The position numbers were made by a program, and so were the translations under genes. The notes below the pieces were generated by a model. That model saw only the letters and a list, made by a program, of their open reading frames with translations, searched no databases and was not told the DNA's origin. Positions 26,984-35,574 of a stretch of 64,000 bases of DNA are shown one piece after another (the first letter of the stretch is position 1; the number at the start of each line of letters is the position of its first letter). Source of the stretch: Corallococcus macrosporus (GTDB lineage: Bacteria; Myxococcota; Myxococcia; Myxococcales; Myxococcaceae); assembly GCF_017302985.1 (NCBI RefSeq), contig NZ_JAFIMU010000007.1, forward strand, positions 2,991,001 through 3,055,000. Direction: 5' to 3'.

Positions 26984-27374
26984 GATTTACTTACTATAGC
27001 CGCTGGGGCCAATTGGAAGACTTGTGAGGTCGGGAGTGGAATCAGTGCTTCTGCCGCCTGTCCAGGTGGGAAGTGATTCCCAGCCCCCCGAGTCGTTTGC
27101 GACTCGCGTGATTTCCTCAATAGAAATGACTTTCGGCTGACGGCACCATGGCGTTCCGTGCCCTTCCGGGGGGGTGGGCCGACCCAGGAGTCGAAGAATC
27201 CGTGTGTGCGCGCGCCGGGCGTTCCCCCAGGAATGTCCGGCGCGCTGCCCCTTTTCCGACGCCTCCCACCCGCCTGTCCACCACCCCACGCGCCCGGTGC
27301 GGCCAGGCCCCCGGACTTGAGAGTGCGCGGCGATGATGCCGGCTCCCGCCATGCCCGCGCTCGGAGTGCCTGAC
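26984..27374. promoter_or_regulatory. 391-bp divergent intergenic region with two palindromes
   Basis: Between the LuxR regulator and the PLP-enzyme operon. TGGGAA (27067-27072) and TTCCCA (27077-27082) form a 16-bp palindrome, and CGAGTCG (27089-27095) and CGACTCG (27100-27106) form an 18-bp one. The sequence next to the regulator start is AT-rich; read toward the gene, TATAGT lies just upstream of the GTG (complement of 26993-26998) and could be a -10. No gene is seen here. The palindromes are candidate binding sites for the adjacent regulator. Confidence 0.45.
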
Positions 27375-28550
27375 ATGCCGCGTGATTACGCCTACTACGC
27401 CCGGGCCCTGGAAGGACGGCGGCTGCCGCTGGCCTTCGCGGACCTGGACCTCCTGGAGGAGAACGCGGCGGCGCTGCTGCGGCGCGCGGGGGGCCTGCCG
27501 GTGCGGGTGGCCACGAAGTCGGTGCGGTGCGTCGCGCTGCTGCGGCGCGTGCTCGACGGGCATCCCGGCTTCCAGGGCCTCATGTGCTTCAGCGCCGACG
27601 AGGCCGTGCGCCTGCGCGAGCGCGGCTTTACCGACCTGCTCATGGGCTACCCCGTCGTGGATGCCGAGGCCCTGGCGGAGCTGTGCCGGCCGCCAGCGCC
27701 CGTGACGCTGATGGTGGACTCGGCCGAGCACGTGGCGCTCGCCGCCCGGGCGGCCCGCCGGCACGGGACGCGCGCGCCGCTGTGCCTGGACGTGGACCTG
27801 TCCGTGGACCTGCCGGGGCTGCGCTTCGGGGTGCACCGCTCGCCGGTGCGCTCGGCGGAGGACGCGCTGGCGGTGGCGAAGCGCATCGAAGCGGAAGGGG
27901 ACGCCGTGTTCCTCGCGGGCGTCATGGGCTACGAGGCGCAGCTCGCGGGCGTGCCGGACGCCGCGCCGCACGCGGGGGCGAAGAACGTGGTCATCCGCGC
28001 GCTCAAGCGGGCTTCCGTGGGCCGCGTGCATGCGCGCAGGCAGGCGGTGGTGGCCGCGCTGAAGGCCGCGGGCTTCGCGCCGCGCTTCGTGAACGGTGGC
28101 GGCACCGGCAGCCTGGAGTCCACGCGCGAGGACGCGAGCGTCACGGAGCTGACCGCGGGCAGCGGCCTGTACTCGCCCGCGCTCTTCGACGGCTATCGCG
28201 GCTTCCAGCACCAGCCCGCGGTGGCGTTCGCCATCCCCGTCACGCGGCGCCCGGGGCCGGGCCTCTTCACGCTCCAGGGCGGCGGCTACGTGGCCTCCGG
28301 CTCGGCGGGCGTGGACAAGCTGCCCGTGCCCTACCTGCCCGAGGGCGCGAAGCTGCTCCCGCTGGAGGGCGCGGGCGAGGTGCAGACGCCCATCGCCTAC
28401 ACGGGCCCGGTGCCGCTGCCCCTGGGCGCGCCGGTGTTCTTCCGGCACGCGAAGGCGGGCGAGGTGTGCGAACACTTCCGCACGCTGCTGCTCATCTCCG
28501 GGGGCCGCGTCGTGGAAGAGGTTCCGACCTACCGGGGCGAATGGGGCTGA
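27375..28550 (+). CDS. PLP-dependent amino acid deaminase/aldolase (alanine racemase fold type III)
   Basis: 391 residues from the ATG at 27375, which has CGGAG 8-9 nt upstream and fits the family start; the frame also allows an ATG at 27333. The N-terminal TIM-barrel opening PLAFADLDLLEENAAALLRR and the lysine in VATKSVR (Schiff base to PLP) match D-threonine aldolase/D-serine dehydratase-like enzymes. A C-terminal beta domain contains EVQTPI and a metal-type HAKAGEVCEHF, as in D-threonine aldolase. It lies 4 nt before the FAD-linked lactone-oxidase-like gene, an arrangement I recall from many bacteria. It likely acts on a D-hydroxy amino acid. Confidence 0.82.
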   Translation: MPRDYAYYARALEGRRLPLAFADLDLLEENAAALLRRAGGLPVRVATKSVRCVALLRRVLDGHPGFQGLMCFSADEAVRLRERGFTDLLMGYPVVDAEALAELCRPPAPVTLMVDSAEHVALAARAARRHGTRAPLCLDVDLSVDLPGLRFGVHRSPVRSAEDALAVAKRIEAEGDAVFLAGVMGYEAQLAGVPDAAPHAGAKNVVIRALKRASVGRVHARRQAVVAALKAAGFAPRFVNGGGTGSLESTREDASVTELTAGSGLYSPALFDGYRGFQHQPAVAFAIPVTRRPGPGLFTLQGGGYVASGSAGVDKLPVPYLPEGAKLLPLEGAGEVQTPIAYTGPVPLPLGAPVFFRHAKAGEVCEHFRTLLLISGGRVVEEVPTYRGEWG

Positions 28551-28554
28551 CGGC

Positions 28555-29901
28555 ATGACGACCGAGACGGCGAAGGCGAGGACGTGGCGCAACTGGTCCG
28601 GCGCGGTGGTGGCCCATCCGTCGGGCTTCCTCCGGCCGGAGTCGGTGGACGCGCTGAAGGCCGCGCTCCGCGACGCCAGCGCCCAGGCGCGCACCGTGCG
28701 CGTGGTGGGCAGCGGCCACTCGTTCCCGCCCCTGTGCGCCACGGATGAGACGATGGTGTCGCTCGAAGGGCTGCACGGCCTGGAGTCCGTGGACGCGGGC
28801 GCGCGCGAGGCTGTCGTATGGGCGGGCACGAACCTGCGCGAGCTGGGGACGCTGCTCGCGTCGCACGGCCTGGCGATGGAGAACCTGGGCGACATCAACA
28901 AGCAGTCGCTGGGCGGCGCGCTGGGCACGGGCACGCACGGGACGGGCATGGGGCTGGGCATCCTCTCCACGCAGGCGGCGGCGATGACGCTCGTCACGGC
29001 GGGCGGGGACGAGGTGACGTGCTCGGAGGACGCGTCGCCGGAGCTGCTCCAGGCCGCGCGCGTGTCGCTGGGCGCGCTGGGCGTGATGACGCGGGTGCGG
29101 CTGCGGCTGTTGCCCGCGTACCGGCTGCGGCTGACGCGGCGGAACCTGGGGCTGGAGGAGTGCCTCGCGGGGCTGGATGAGGCGCGCGCGCGCCACCGGC
29201 ACTACGAGTTCTTCTGGTTCCCGCACTCCGACCGGGTGATGACGAAGGCGATGGACCTCACGGACGAGCCCCCGCACGGCGTGGGCGTGGGGCGCTGGTT
29301 CAGCGAGATGGTGATGGAGAACGCCGTCTTCGGCGCGGTGAGCCGGGCGTGCCGGATGCGGCCCGCGCTGTGCGCCCCCGTGAGCCGCCTGTCCGCGAAG
29401 CTGGCGTCGGAGGGCGTGCTGGCGGGGCAGAGCCACACGCTGTTCGCCACGCCGCGTCTCGTGCGCTTCCAGGAGATGGAATACGCGGTGCCGGTGGAGC
29501 GCGGGCCTGACTGCCTGCGTGAGCTGTCTCAATACATCACGCGGGAACAACTGCCGGTGCACTTCCCGGTGGAGTACCGCTTCGTGCGCGGGGACGACGT
29601 CTTCCTCAGCCCGGCGCATGGCGGCGACCGCGCGTTCATCGCGGTGCATCAGTACCAGGGCATGCCGCTGGAGCCCTACTTCTCGGGCGCGGAGGCCATC
29701 TTCCGCAACCACGGGGGCCGGCCGCACTGGGGCAAGCTGCACACCCAGACGGCCGCGACACTGAAACATCTGTATCCCCGCTGGGACGACTTCCAGCGCG
29801 TGCGCGAGCAACTGGACCCGGAGGGACGCTTCCTCAATCCCTATCTGCGACGTCTCTTCCTGGAGGGGGGCGCGAAGTCCGCGACGCACCCCCGGGCGTG
29901 A
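28555..29901 (+). CDS. FAD-linked D-arabinono-1,4-lactone oxidase-like protein
   Basis: 448 residues from the ATG at 28555, 4 nt after the PLP-enzyme stop. The VAO/PCMH-type FAD domain is clear: VVGSGHSFPPL, the LGTGTHGTG stretch that wraps the FAD diphosphate, and VWAGTNLRELG. The ALO C-terminal domain is also present (PVEYRFV, FIAVHQY, HWGKLHTQ with the conserved His-Trp-Gly-Lys). Enzymes of this group oxidise sugar lactones or alditols with O2 or another acceptor. The pairing with an amino-acid aldolase suggests a linked hydroxy-substrate route, which is inference. Confidence 0.87.
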   Translation: MTTETAKARTWRNWSGAVVAHPSGFLRPESVDALKAALRDASAQARTVRVVGSGHSFPPLCATDETMVSLEGLHGLESVDAGAREAVVWAGTNLRELGTLLASHGLAMENLGDINKQSLGGALGTGTHGTGMGLGILSTQAAAMTLVTAGGDEVTCSEDASPELLQAARVSLGALGVMTRVRLRLLPAYRLRLTRRNLGLEECLAGLDEARARHRHYEFFWFPHSDRVMTKAMDLTDEPPHGVGVGRWFSEMVMENAVFGAVSRACRMRPALCAPVSRLSAKLASEGVLAGQSHTLFATPRLVRFQEMEYAVPVERGPDCLRELSQYITREQLPVHFPVEYRFVRGDDVFLSPAHGGDRAFIAVHQYQGMPLEPYFSGAEAIFRNHGGRPHWGKLHTQTAATLKHLYPRWDDFQRVREQLDPEGRFLNPYLRRLFLEGGAKSATHPRA

Positions 29902-30027
29902 TTTTCGCGCCGTGTCGCGTCAGACGATCCATCAAGTTATCGAAATCGCACCATTCGACGCCCGGCATGCGGTTGGCTAGGGCACTCGCTGGCGCCAGGC
30001 CCGGTGGCGCCCTTTCGAGGGGGATGG

Positions 30028-30993
30028 ATGCGGACGAAGTCTTCGTGGAAGCGCGTGGTGACGGCGTCGATGCTGGTGCTCTCCGTGGGGTGCCGCACGC
30101 CGTCCGCGGGCTTGAGGGCCGCGGGCGCGTCGGACTCGGGCAACTCCTCGGACTCGGGCAACTCCAGCCAGGGCGACTCCAGCCAGTCGGGCTCGGGCGA
30201 CTCCAGCGGTGAGGACTCCAGCCGGTCGGGCTCGGGCAACTCGAGCCAGGGTGACTCCAGCAAGTCGGACTCGGGCAACTCCAGCGGTGGGGCCTCCAGC
30301 CGGTCGGGCACCAACGGCTCCAGCGACGAAGGCTCCAGCGAGTCGGGCTCGAGTGAATCCAGCGACTCGGACTCGGGCAACTCCAGCCAGGGGGATTCGA
30401 GCGAGTCGCACTCGAGTGACTCCTCCGGCTCCAGCGACCACAGCTCCGACTCCAGCGACAACAGCAACGCGGGCACCAGCGAGTCGAACCAGGTGGACCA
30501 GGGCGACGACTCGCGCACGCGCAGCGAGAGCAGCAACGGCCGCGAGAATCAGCTCCTGTCCACGGCCACGGTGGCGCTGACGGTGATGGGCCTGGGCATC
30601 ATCATCTGGCAGTCGTACGAGCGCGCCGCGCGGCGCAAGGCGAAGCAGCCTTCACCCAAGGAGGTGGGGCACGCGGCCCAGGTGTACCTGCGCGCCCGCA
30701 CGCACCAGCTCCGGGAGGACCTGGCGCTGGGCGCGGGCCCCACGGTGGACGACCTGGCGCAGGCGGCGCGCATCCGCCGTGAGAACCTGGACGTGTTCGG
30801 CAAGCTGCTGCGCACGCACCGCCTGGAGCTGCTGAAGATGGCGGACGCGAAACAGCTCACGCCCGAGCGTGCCCGCGCATGGCTGGAGCGCGTGGGCGAA
30901 CTGGCACGCACCGAGCCTCGGCTCGAGGAGGACCGGCAGGCCTTCCTCCTGGAACAGGAAGGGGCGACCCGCGCGGCCGAGGCCCATCCTTGA
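30028..30993 (+). CDS. Lipoprotein with long Ser/Gly/Asp low-complexity stalk
   Basis: 321 residues from the ATG at 30028 (a GAGGGGG lies just upstream; an earlier in-frame GTG at 30004 is less likely). The lipobox LSVGC gives a lipidated Cys. Residues ~30-165 are almost entirely Ser, Gly, Asp, Asn and Gln in loose 10-11-residue units such as SGNSSQGDSS. A single hydrophobic segment (LLSTATVALTVMGLGIIIW, ~175-195) is followed by a charged ~125-residue helical domain. The following gene overlaps by 4 nt (TTGA). Possibly a spring-like envelope tether working with the DUF4105 protein. Confidence 0.75.
   Translation: MRTKSSWKRVVTASMLVLSVGCRTPSAGLRAAGASDSGNSSDSGNSSQGDSSQSGSGDSSGEDSSRSGSGNSSQGDSSKSDSGNSSGGASSRSGTNGSSDEGSSESGSSESSDSDSGNSSQGDSSESHSSDSSGSSDHSSDSSDNSNAGTSESNQVDQGDDSRTRSESSNGRENQLLSTATVALTVMGLGIIIWQSYERAARRKAKQPSPKEVGHAAQVYLRARTHQLREDLALGAGPTVDDLAQAARIRRENLDVFGKLLRTHRLELLKMADAKQLTPERARAWLERVGELARTEPRLEEDRQAFLLEQEGATRAAEAHP
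30127..30490 (+). repeat. Coding low-complexity Ser-rich repeat region
   Basis: Imperfect direct repeats of units built from GACTCGGGCAACTCC and CAGGGCGACTCCAGC encode the Ser/Gly/Asp stalk of the lipoprotein. Unit length is around 30-33 bp with frequent drift and no frame breaks. Such arrays vary in copy number between strains, so the stalk length here is probably changeable. Confidence 0.7.
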
Positions 30994-33854
30994 GGCCCCG
31001 CACAGCCTGGCTGGGATGGCTCACGGTGCTGCTGTTGCCCGTGGGCATGCGGGCGCATGCGCGGGAGGCCCCGGGCCACCTCGCGGTGCCCGCGTTCCTG
31101 GACGACACGTTCATGGACGTCGCCCTGGCCTCACGGGTCGCGGCGCTGGAGGCCACGGCGGGCATCGTCCTGCGCGGCGCGGCGGCGCACGATGCCGCGC
31201 TGGTCTCGGACGTGGAGGCGGGCCTCGCCGCCCTGCCTCCCGCGATGCGCCGTCCGCCGGGAGGCCGGTTGGAGCTCGTGCTGCATCCGGAGCCCGCGCC
31301 CCTGGGGCTCGGTGACGGCACGAAGGCCCGTCCTGACTGGACGGAGCCGCGCGAGCAGTTCCACCTCTACCGCTACGCCCCTTCCGGGGAGCGCCGGGCC
31401 ACGCTGCGCCTGTCGCGCCTCACCGACGCGGAGGCCGAACACCTGTGGCGCCGCCGCGCCGTGGTGCACGCCGTGATGCAGCGCTGGGACGACGCGCGCG
31501 GCTGGAGCAGGCGTCCCCAGTGGCGCAGGCTGGACGGGTGGCTGCTCCCCTTCGAGCGTCCCCTCACGTGGAAGGAGTCCGCGAGCATCTCCTACGCGGG
31601 CGCCTTCAGCCGCGCCCGGGGGCAGGTCAGCGCGTCGCTGGACCTGGTCACGTTCGCGGAGGAGCTGTTCGTCCCCGTGGAGTCGCTGCGCCCGGACGCG
31701 CTGCCCGGGGATGATCAGGTCCGCTGCCAGGAACTCTCCAAGACGCGGGCCGTGTCGGAGTTCCTCGCGGAGGCGCGCCTGGGCACGCTGCCCGCGCGGG
31801 GCGACTGTCCGGCCTTCGACGCGTGGGCGGAAGCGGACGCGCTCTCCCACCTGGAGGTCCTGCTCGTCGCGGCCACGGGCCGGCAACCCCAGTCCCTCTT
31901 CGGCCACATCCTCCTGCGCCCGGTCTGGCGCGAAGGCGCCACGGTGCAGGGGCCCGGCTTCGAGCGCGTCGTGCAACTGGTGGCCCTCACCGGCATGGAG
32001 GAGAAGGGCCTGGGCTACCTGATGAAGGGAATGACGGGCGGCTACAGCACCGTCTTCCTCACGGGCACCCTGGGCGACATCACCCACGAGTCGCTGGAAC
32101 TGGAGCAGCGCACCATCCGCCGCTTCCGGCTGAACCTCACGCCCGGCGAATCCCAGCGCATGCTGGAGCGCATCTGGGAACTCGAGCGCCGTGGCTACCT
32201 GGGCTACTACTTCTTCACCGACAACTGCGCCGCCGCGCTCCTCTTCCTCCTCAACGGCTCGCTGGAGAACGGCCGTCACGTGAGCGCCCCCGGCACGCTG
32301 TGGGTCCTGCCCACCGCCACGCTGGACACGCTGGCGAAGACGAACGTCATGGACGCGGGCGGGCGCACCGTGCCGCTGCTGGAGCACGTCCCGGACGCCT
32401 TCGAGTCCACGGGAGATCGCGCCCGGCGCGCGCTCGTGGAACAGGAGCGGCTGCTCACGAAGCTGGCGGCCCTGCTCCCGTCCAACGCCCTCGCGCCGCT
32501 GCACCTCGTGCACCGCCGCCTCCAGTCCCCCGAGCCCGACGTCCGCCGTCAGGCCTACGGACTCCTGCCCCGCGCCGTGGCGACCGCGCTCGACGCGGCC
32601 CTCCAGTCCCAGCGCAACGAGGCCCGGGACGCCCTGCACGCCTATGTGGCGCACGCGGTGCGGGTGGAGCGCGCGGCGGTGGATCAGGCCGAGGCGGAGA
32701 AGCTCGACATCGAACGCAACCGCCTCATCGCCGTCGACCTGAAGGAGGAGGGTGGCGCCGCCCAGGGTGTGAAGGAGCGGCAACAGCTCTTCGAGCGCGA
32801 GGACGCCATGCAGCGCAAGCTCGCGGTGCTCGACCGCACGGCCCTGCTCCAGCAGGCCCTGGACACCGCCACCAAGCGTCTGCCCACGCCGGACGAGCTC
32901 AAGACCCTGGTCCGTGTCGAGCACACCGAGGCCGCCTTCGCCGCCGCCACCGACGCGCAGGGCACGCTCAACGACGGGCCGCTCGCGGACGTGGATCCGC
33001 GCGCCTTCCTGGCGCGGGACCATCAGCAGAAGACCGAAGCGGAGGCCACCTGGGCCCGGGGCGCGCTGCGGGAATCCGGCGCGGCCCGCACGGTGGTCAG
33101 CGGCGGCGTGGACTTCCCGGAGGTGGGCGCCGCACGGCCCGTGGTGAGCCTGCGCACCTCCGCGATGAACGAGACCCTGGGCGACGCGCGCCTGCACGGC
33201 TTCCAGTCCAGCAGCGAGCTGCGCGTGCTGGACGGAGAGTTGTCGGTGGAGCCTCGCTGGGGCGTGCCGCGCATCCTCGGCTCGCGGCTGACGCTGGTGG
33301 GCTATCGCACGCTGATGCCGGAGTTGCCCCAGCAGCAGCGGTCGTTCTCCGACTCACTGGGCTGGGGCGCGGAGGCGAAGATGTCCACGGACATCGGCCG
33401 TCCGCTGCCCTACCGCGCGTCGGTGCAGGCGGAGGCGCTGGGCGTCGTGGCGGCCTCGGAGCGCTTCGACACCTTCCTCGCGGTGGGGCTGGGCGCCCAG
33501 GCCACGATGGCCTGGAGCCCCCTTGAAACAGTCCCGGCCGTCGGCCCCCGTCTGTCATTGGCCCATCGCATGGGCCTCCCCGGTCCGGGCAGCAGCGCGC
33601 TGCGCCTGGAGGCCACGTACGTGCCCGCGTGGCGCGCGGGCCTCACGCCGGGCTTCACGCACGAGGCGGACGCGACGCTCCAGGTGGAGTGGTACCTGGG
33701 GCGCGTCGCGCGCTGGAGCGTGCTGCTCACTCCCCGCGCACAGGTCCACTGGGAGGGGACACTCGCGTCGTGGGCAGGTCCCGGGAGAAGTCTCGCGAGC
33801 CTTCCGGAAGGGCGGGCGCGACATCGCCTTGCGCTAGGAGTGGAGCTCCGCTGA
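30990..33854 (+). CDS. DUF4105 (Lnb N-terminal-like) protein with C-terminal beta-strand domain
   Basis: 954 residues from a TTG at 30990 that overlaps the preceding stop (TTGA) and yields a clean signal peptide (LTVLLLPVGMRAHA). The frame extends upstream but only within the neighbour. Residues ~240-480 carry the DUF4105 pattern: LFGHILLRP, KGLGYLMKGMTGGYS, then YFFTDNCAAALLFLL with its conserved Asn-Cys. A helical section (~500-680) follows. The last ~250 residues alternate polar/hydrophobic in strands ending RHRLALGVELR, suggesting an outer-membrane barrel. DUF4105 is related to NlpC/P60-like papain folds, so a Cys-His hydrolase role is possible. It forms an operon with the Ser-rich lipoprotein. 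Confidence 0.75.
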   Translation: MRPRTAWLGWLTVLLLPVGMRAHAREAPGHLAVPAFLDDTFMDVALASRVAALEATAGIVLRGAAAHDAALVSDVEAGLAALPPAMRRPPGGRLELVLHPEPAPLGLGDGTKARPDWTEPREQFHLYRYAPSGERRATLRLSRLTDAEAEHLWRRRAVVHAVMQRWDDARGWSRRPQWRRLDGWLLPFERPLTWKESASISYAGAFSRARGQVSASLDLVTFAEELFVPVESLRPDALPGDDQVRCQELSKTRAVSEFLAEARLGTLPARGDCPAFDAWAEADALSHLEVLLVAATGRQPQSLFGHILLRPVWREGATVQGPGFERVVQLVALTGMEEKGLGYLMKGMTGGYSTVFLTGTLGDITHESLELEQRTIRRFRLNLTPGESQRMLERIWELERRGYLGYYFFTDNCAAALLFLLNGSLENGRHVSAPGTLWVLPTATLDTLAKTNVMDAGGRTVPLLEHVPDAFESTGDRARRALVEQERLLTKLAALLPSNALAPLHLVHRRLQSPEPDVRRQAYGLLPRAVATALDAALQSQRNEARDALHAYVAHAVRVERAAVDQAEAEKLDIERNRLIAVDLKEEGGAAQGVKERQQLFEREDAMQRKLAVLDRTALLQQALDTATKRLPTPDELKTLVRVEHTEAAFAAATDAQGTLNDGPLADVDPRAFLARDHQQKTEAEATWARGALRESGAARTVVSGGVDFPEVGAARPVVSLRTSAMNETLGDARLHGFQSSSELRVLDGELSVEPRWGVPRILGSRLTLVGYRTLMPELPQQQRSFSDSLGWGAEAKMSTDIGRPLPYRASVQAEALGVVAASERFDTFLAVGLGAQATMAWSPLETVPAVGPRLSLAHRMGLPGPGSSALRLEATYVPAWRAGLTPGFTHEADATLQVEWYLGRVARWSVLLTPRAQVHWEGTLASWAGPGRSLASLPEGRARHRLALGVELR

Positions 33855-34338
33855 CGCGGTTGTTGAAGACGGCGCGCGTCTCACCGGTGAACAGCGGGCG
33901 GCTGGCCGCGCCCGCGAGCGCGCCGATGAACAGGCCGATGGCGTGCAGCATCGTCCAGTTGAACCAGCCCAGGCCGTAGAAGATGCGCACGCCGCCCACG
34001 CTGAAGACGTTGAAGAGCACGTAGAGCGCGGCGGGCACCGTCACCGCGGCGACGAGCGCGGCGCCCAGGGCGCGGCGGGGCCGTCCCGCGTGGAAGCCGC
34101 CGAAGGTGCCGGCCAGCAGGCCGTTGAACAGCGGGATGAAGAACGTGACGGCGCTGATCATCACCATCGTGAACGCGCTCACGTCGAACCGGTTGTGCTT
34201 CAAATCGAAGTGGCTCTCCTCCACGCGCACGTCGGCCGGGAGGACCGAGTGCTCCAGTTGCTCGTCCCGCAGGTGCAGGCGGTGTCTCGAATTGGTGAGG
34301 CGATCCGAGTCCGCCGTATCCGTATAGGTCTCATCCAT
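33727..34338 (-). CDS. Small membrane protein with long polar N-terminus
   Basis: 203 residues from the ATG at 34338. The first ~55 residues are charged (LHLRDEQLEHSVLPADVRVEES), followed by four hydrophobic helices (FTMVMISAVTFFIPLFNGLL, ALGAALVAAVTVPAALYVLF, WTMLHAIGLFIGALAGAA and a short hairpin). The polar tail (~45 residues) overlaps the end of the DUF4105 gene antisense by 128 bp, an unusually long convergent overlap. No family recognised. An inner-membrane location is likely. Confidence 0.65.
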   Translation of the reverse strand: MDETYTDTADSDRLTNSRHRLHLRDEQLEHSVLPADVRVEESHFDLKHNRFDVSAFTMVMISAVTFFIPLFNGLLAGTFGGFHAGRPRRALGAALVAAVTVPAALYVLFNVFSVGGVRIFYGLGWFNWTMLHAIGLFIGALAGAASRPLFTGETRAVFNNRVSGAPLLAQGDVAPALPEGSRDFSRDLPTTRVSPPSGPVRGE

Positions 34339-34611
34339 GGAGCATTGGCCTCCGTGCGGGCGGGGGAAGGACGGTGCCCGGACACACCTTGGGAGATGGT
34401 GCTGGAAGCGGGCGGGTGGAAGGGCTGACGGCTCCACCGGTCCCCCAGAAGGAGGGCGCCCGCCGTGCCTGCCCGCCGGGAATTTTCGCGACCCGGCGTG
34501 GGGGCGGATGCCGTACGCGGGGGCCGTGACGCACCGGAGACTTGGCGTCTGGTGGCTGGCGGCTATGCTGCCGCGCCTCCGCCGTACCGCTTCCCAGCCT
34601 GGATGGATTCC

Positions 34612-35103
34612 ATGAGCCTTCGCCGCAACCTGCTGACCGTCGCCGTCCTCTCTTCCGCGCTGCTGTCCGCCTGCGCGCTGCGCCCGCGCTACAACGACAT
34701 CATCCAGGCGAACGGCTCCACCGCGCTCCAGGAGAACCAGCTCGTCGTGCTGCGCGTGACGGACGCCGCCACGGGCAAGCCGGTGAAGGGCGCCAAGGTG
34801 CTCGGCGGCGAGTACCGCAACCACCTCAACGCCACCAGCGACGAGAACGGCGAGGTCTCCCTCAAGCTCGACCCGGGCCTCGTGAAGGAGAACCCGCTCG
34901 TGGAGGTCGTGCTGCCCAAGGGCGTGCGCCGCTACAAGCTCCAGCTGGTGCCCTCCGGCCAGGCTCCCGCCCCGGAAGGCGAGCCCATCACCACCCCCGC
35001 CGCGGAGCCGTCCACCCCGACGCAGCCGTCCACCCAGTCCACGACGCCGGGCGCTCCGTCGGAGACGCCGGTCCCGGCGAGCCCCGACACGACGACGAAG
35101 TAG
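34612..35103 (+). CDS. Carboxypeptidase-regulatory-like (Ig-fold) lipoprotein
   Basis: 163 residues from the ATG at 34612 (an ATG three codons upstream is also possible). The leader ends in the lipobox LLSAC. Residues ~40-110 (VVLRVTDAATGKPVKGAKVLGG, NATSDENGEVSLKL) match the CarboxypepD_reg/prealbumin-like fold, a beta-sandwich common in surface lipoproteins. The last ~50 residues are a Pro/Thr/Ser stretch, probably a disordered spacer. It converges on the PilZ gene with 9 bp between stops. Function unknown. Confidence 0.7.
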   Translation: MSLRRNLLTVAVLSSALLSACALRPRYNDIIQANGSTALQENQLVVLRVTDAATGKPVKGAKVLGGEYRNHLNATSDENGEVSLKLDPGLVKENPLVEVVLPKGVRRYKLQLVPSGQAPAPEGEPITTPAAEPSTPTQPSTQSTTPGAPSETPVPASPDTTTK

Positions 35104-35112
35104 GTCCGGCCG

Positions 35113-35448
35113 TCAGGTGAACCAGCGGATCAGGCGCCTGCCCTGCAAGCGCCTGAACGCGCCCAGCCGCCGCTGGAAGTCCCCGTCGATGCTGACGAAG
35201 CGCACGCCACAGCGTCCCCGCGTGCGCTCCCCGGCGGAGCGGCGGGCCCACATGACCTGGGCCTGGAAGGGGACTTCCTCATCCCCCAGCAGCAACGCGC
35301 CTTCCAGGAGATCGCCCGCCTTCATCGGCTGGAGCATCTCCGCGCAGAAACCGCCTTCCGACACATCCCGCGTGTAGAGCGGCAGCATGCCGCGCAGACG
35401 GACGGTCAGGCGATGCTCGAAACGGGGCACGGCTCGGGGGAGGTGCAT
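35113..35448 (-). CDS. PilZ-domain protein (putative c-di-GMP receptor)
   Basis: 111 residues from the ATG at 35448; the frame permits a start at 35529, adding 27 residues. The PilZ signature is present: an Arg-rich RFEHRLTVRLRGML, then a TRDVSEGGFC turn corresponding to D/NxSxxG, and a closing strand QAQVMWARRS. PilZ proteins bind c-di-GMP through the RxxxR and DxSxxG motifs. The first motif is not a textbook RxxxR (RFEHR), but Arg residues at both ends fit. Possible link to motility or polysaccharide control. Confidence 0.72.
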   Translation of the reverse strand: MHLPRAVPRFEHRLTVRLRGMLPLYTRDVSEGGFCAEMLQPMKAGDLLEGALLLGDEEVPFQAQVMWARRSAGERTRGRCGVRFVSIDGDFQRRLGAFRRLQGRRLIRWFT

Positions 35449-35574
35449 GGTCCAGATTCTGACGGATTCCGTTTGCGCAGTAAAATTGCGCCAATAAGAA
35501 GCGGGCGGGCGGGCGGACTGGCCGTGCAAATCCCGGGAAACGTTGAGAAATCTCCTGGGAGGAGGGAGCGGCCC

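Noticed and set aside
30127..30490. CRISPR or satellite array in the Ser-rich stretch
   Set aside because: Repeats are imperfect, contiguous and keep the reading frame of a lipoprotein with a good leader and tail.
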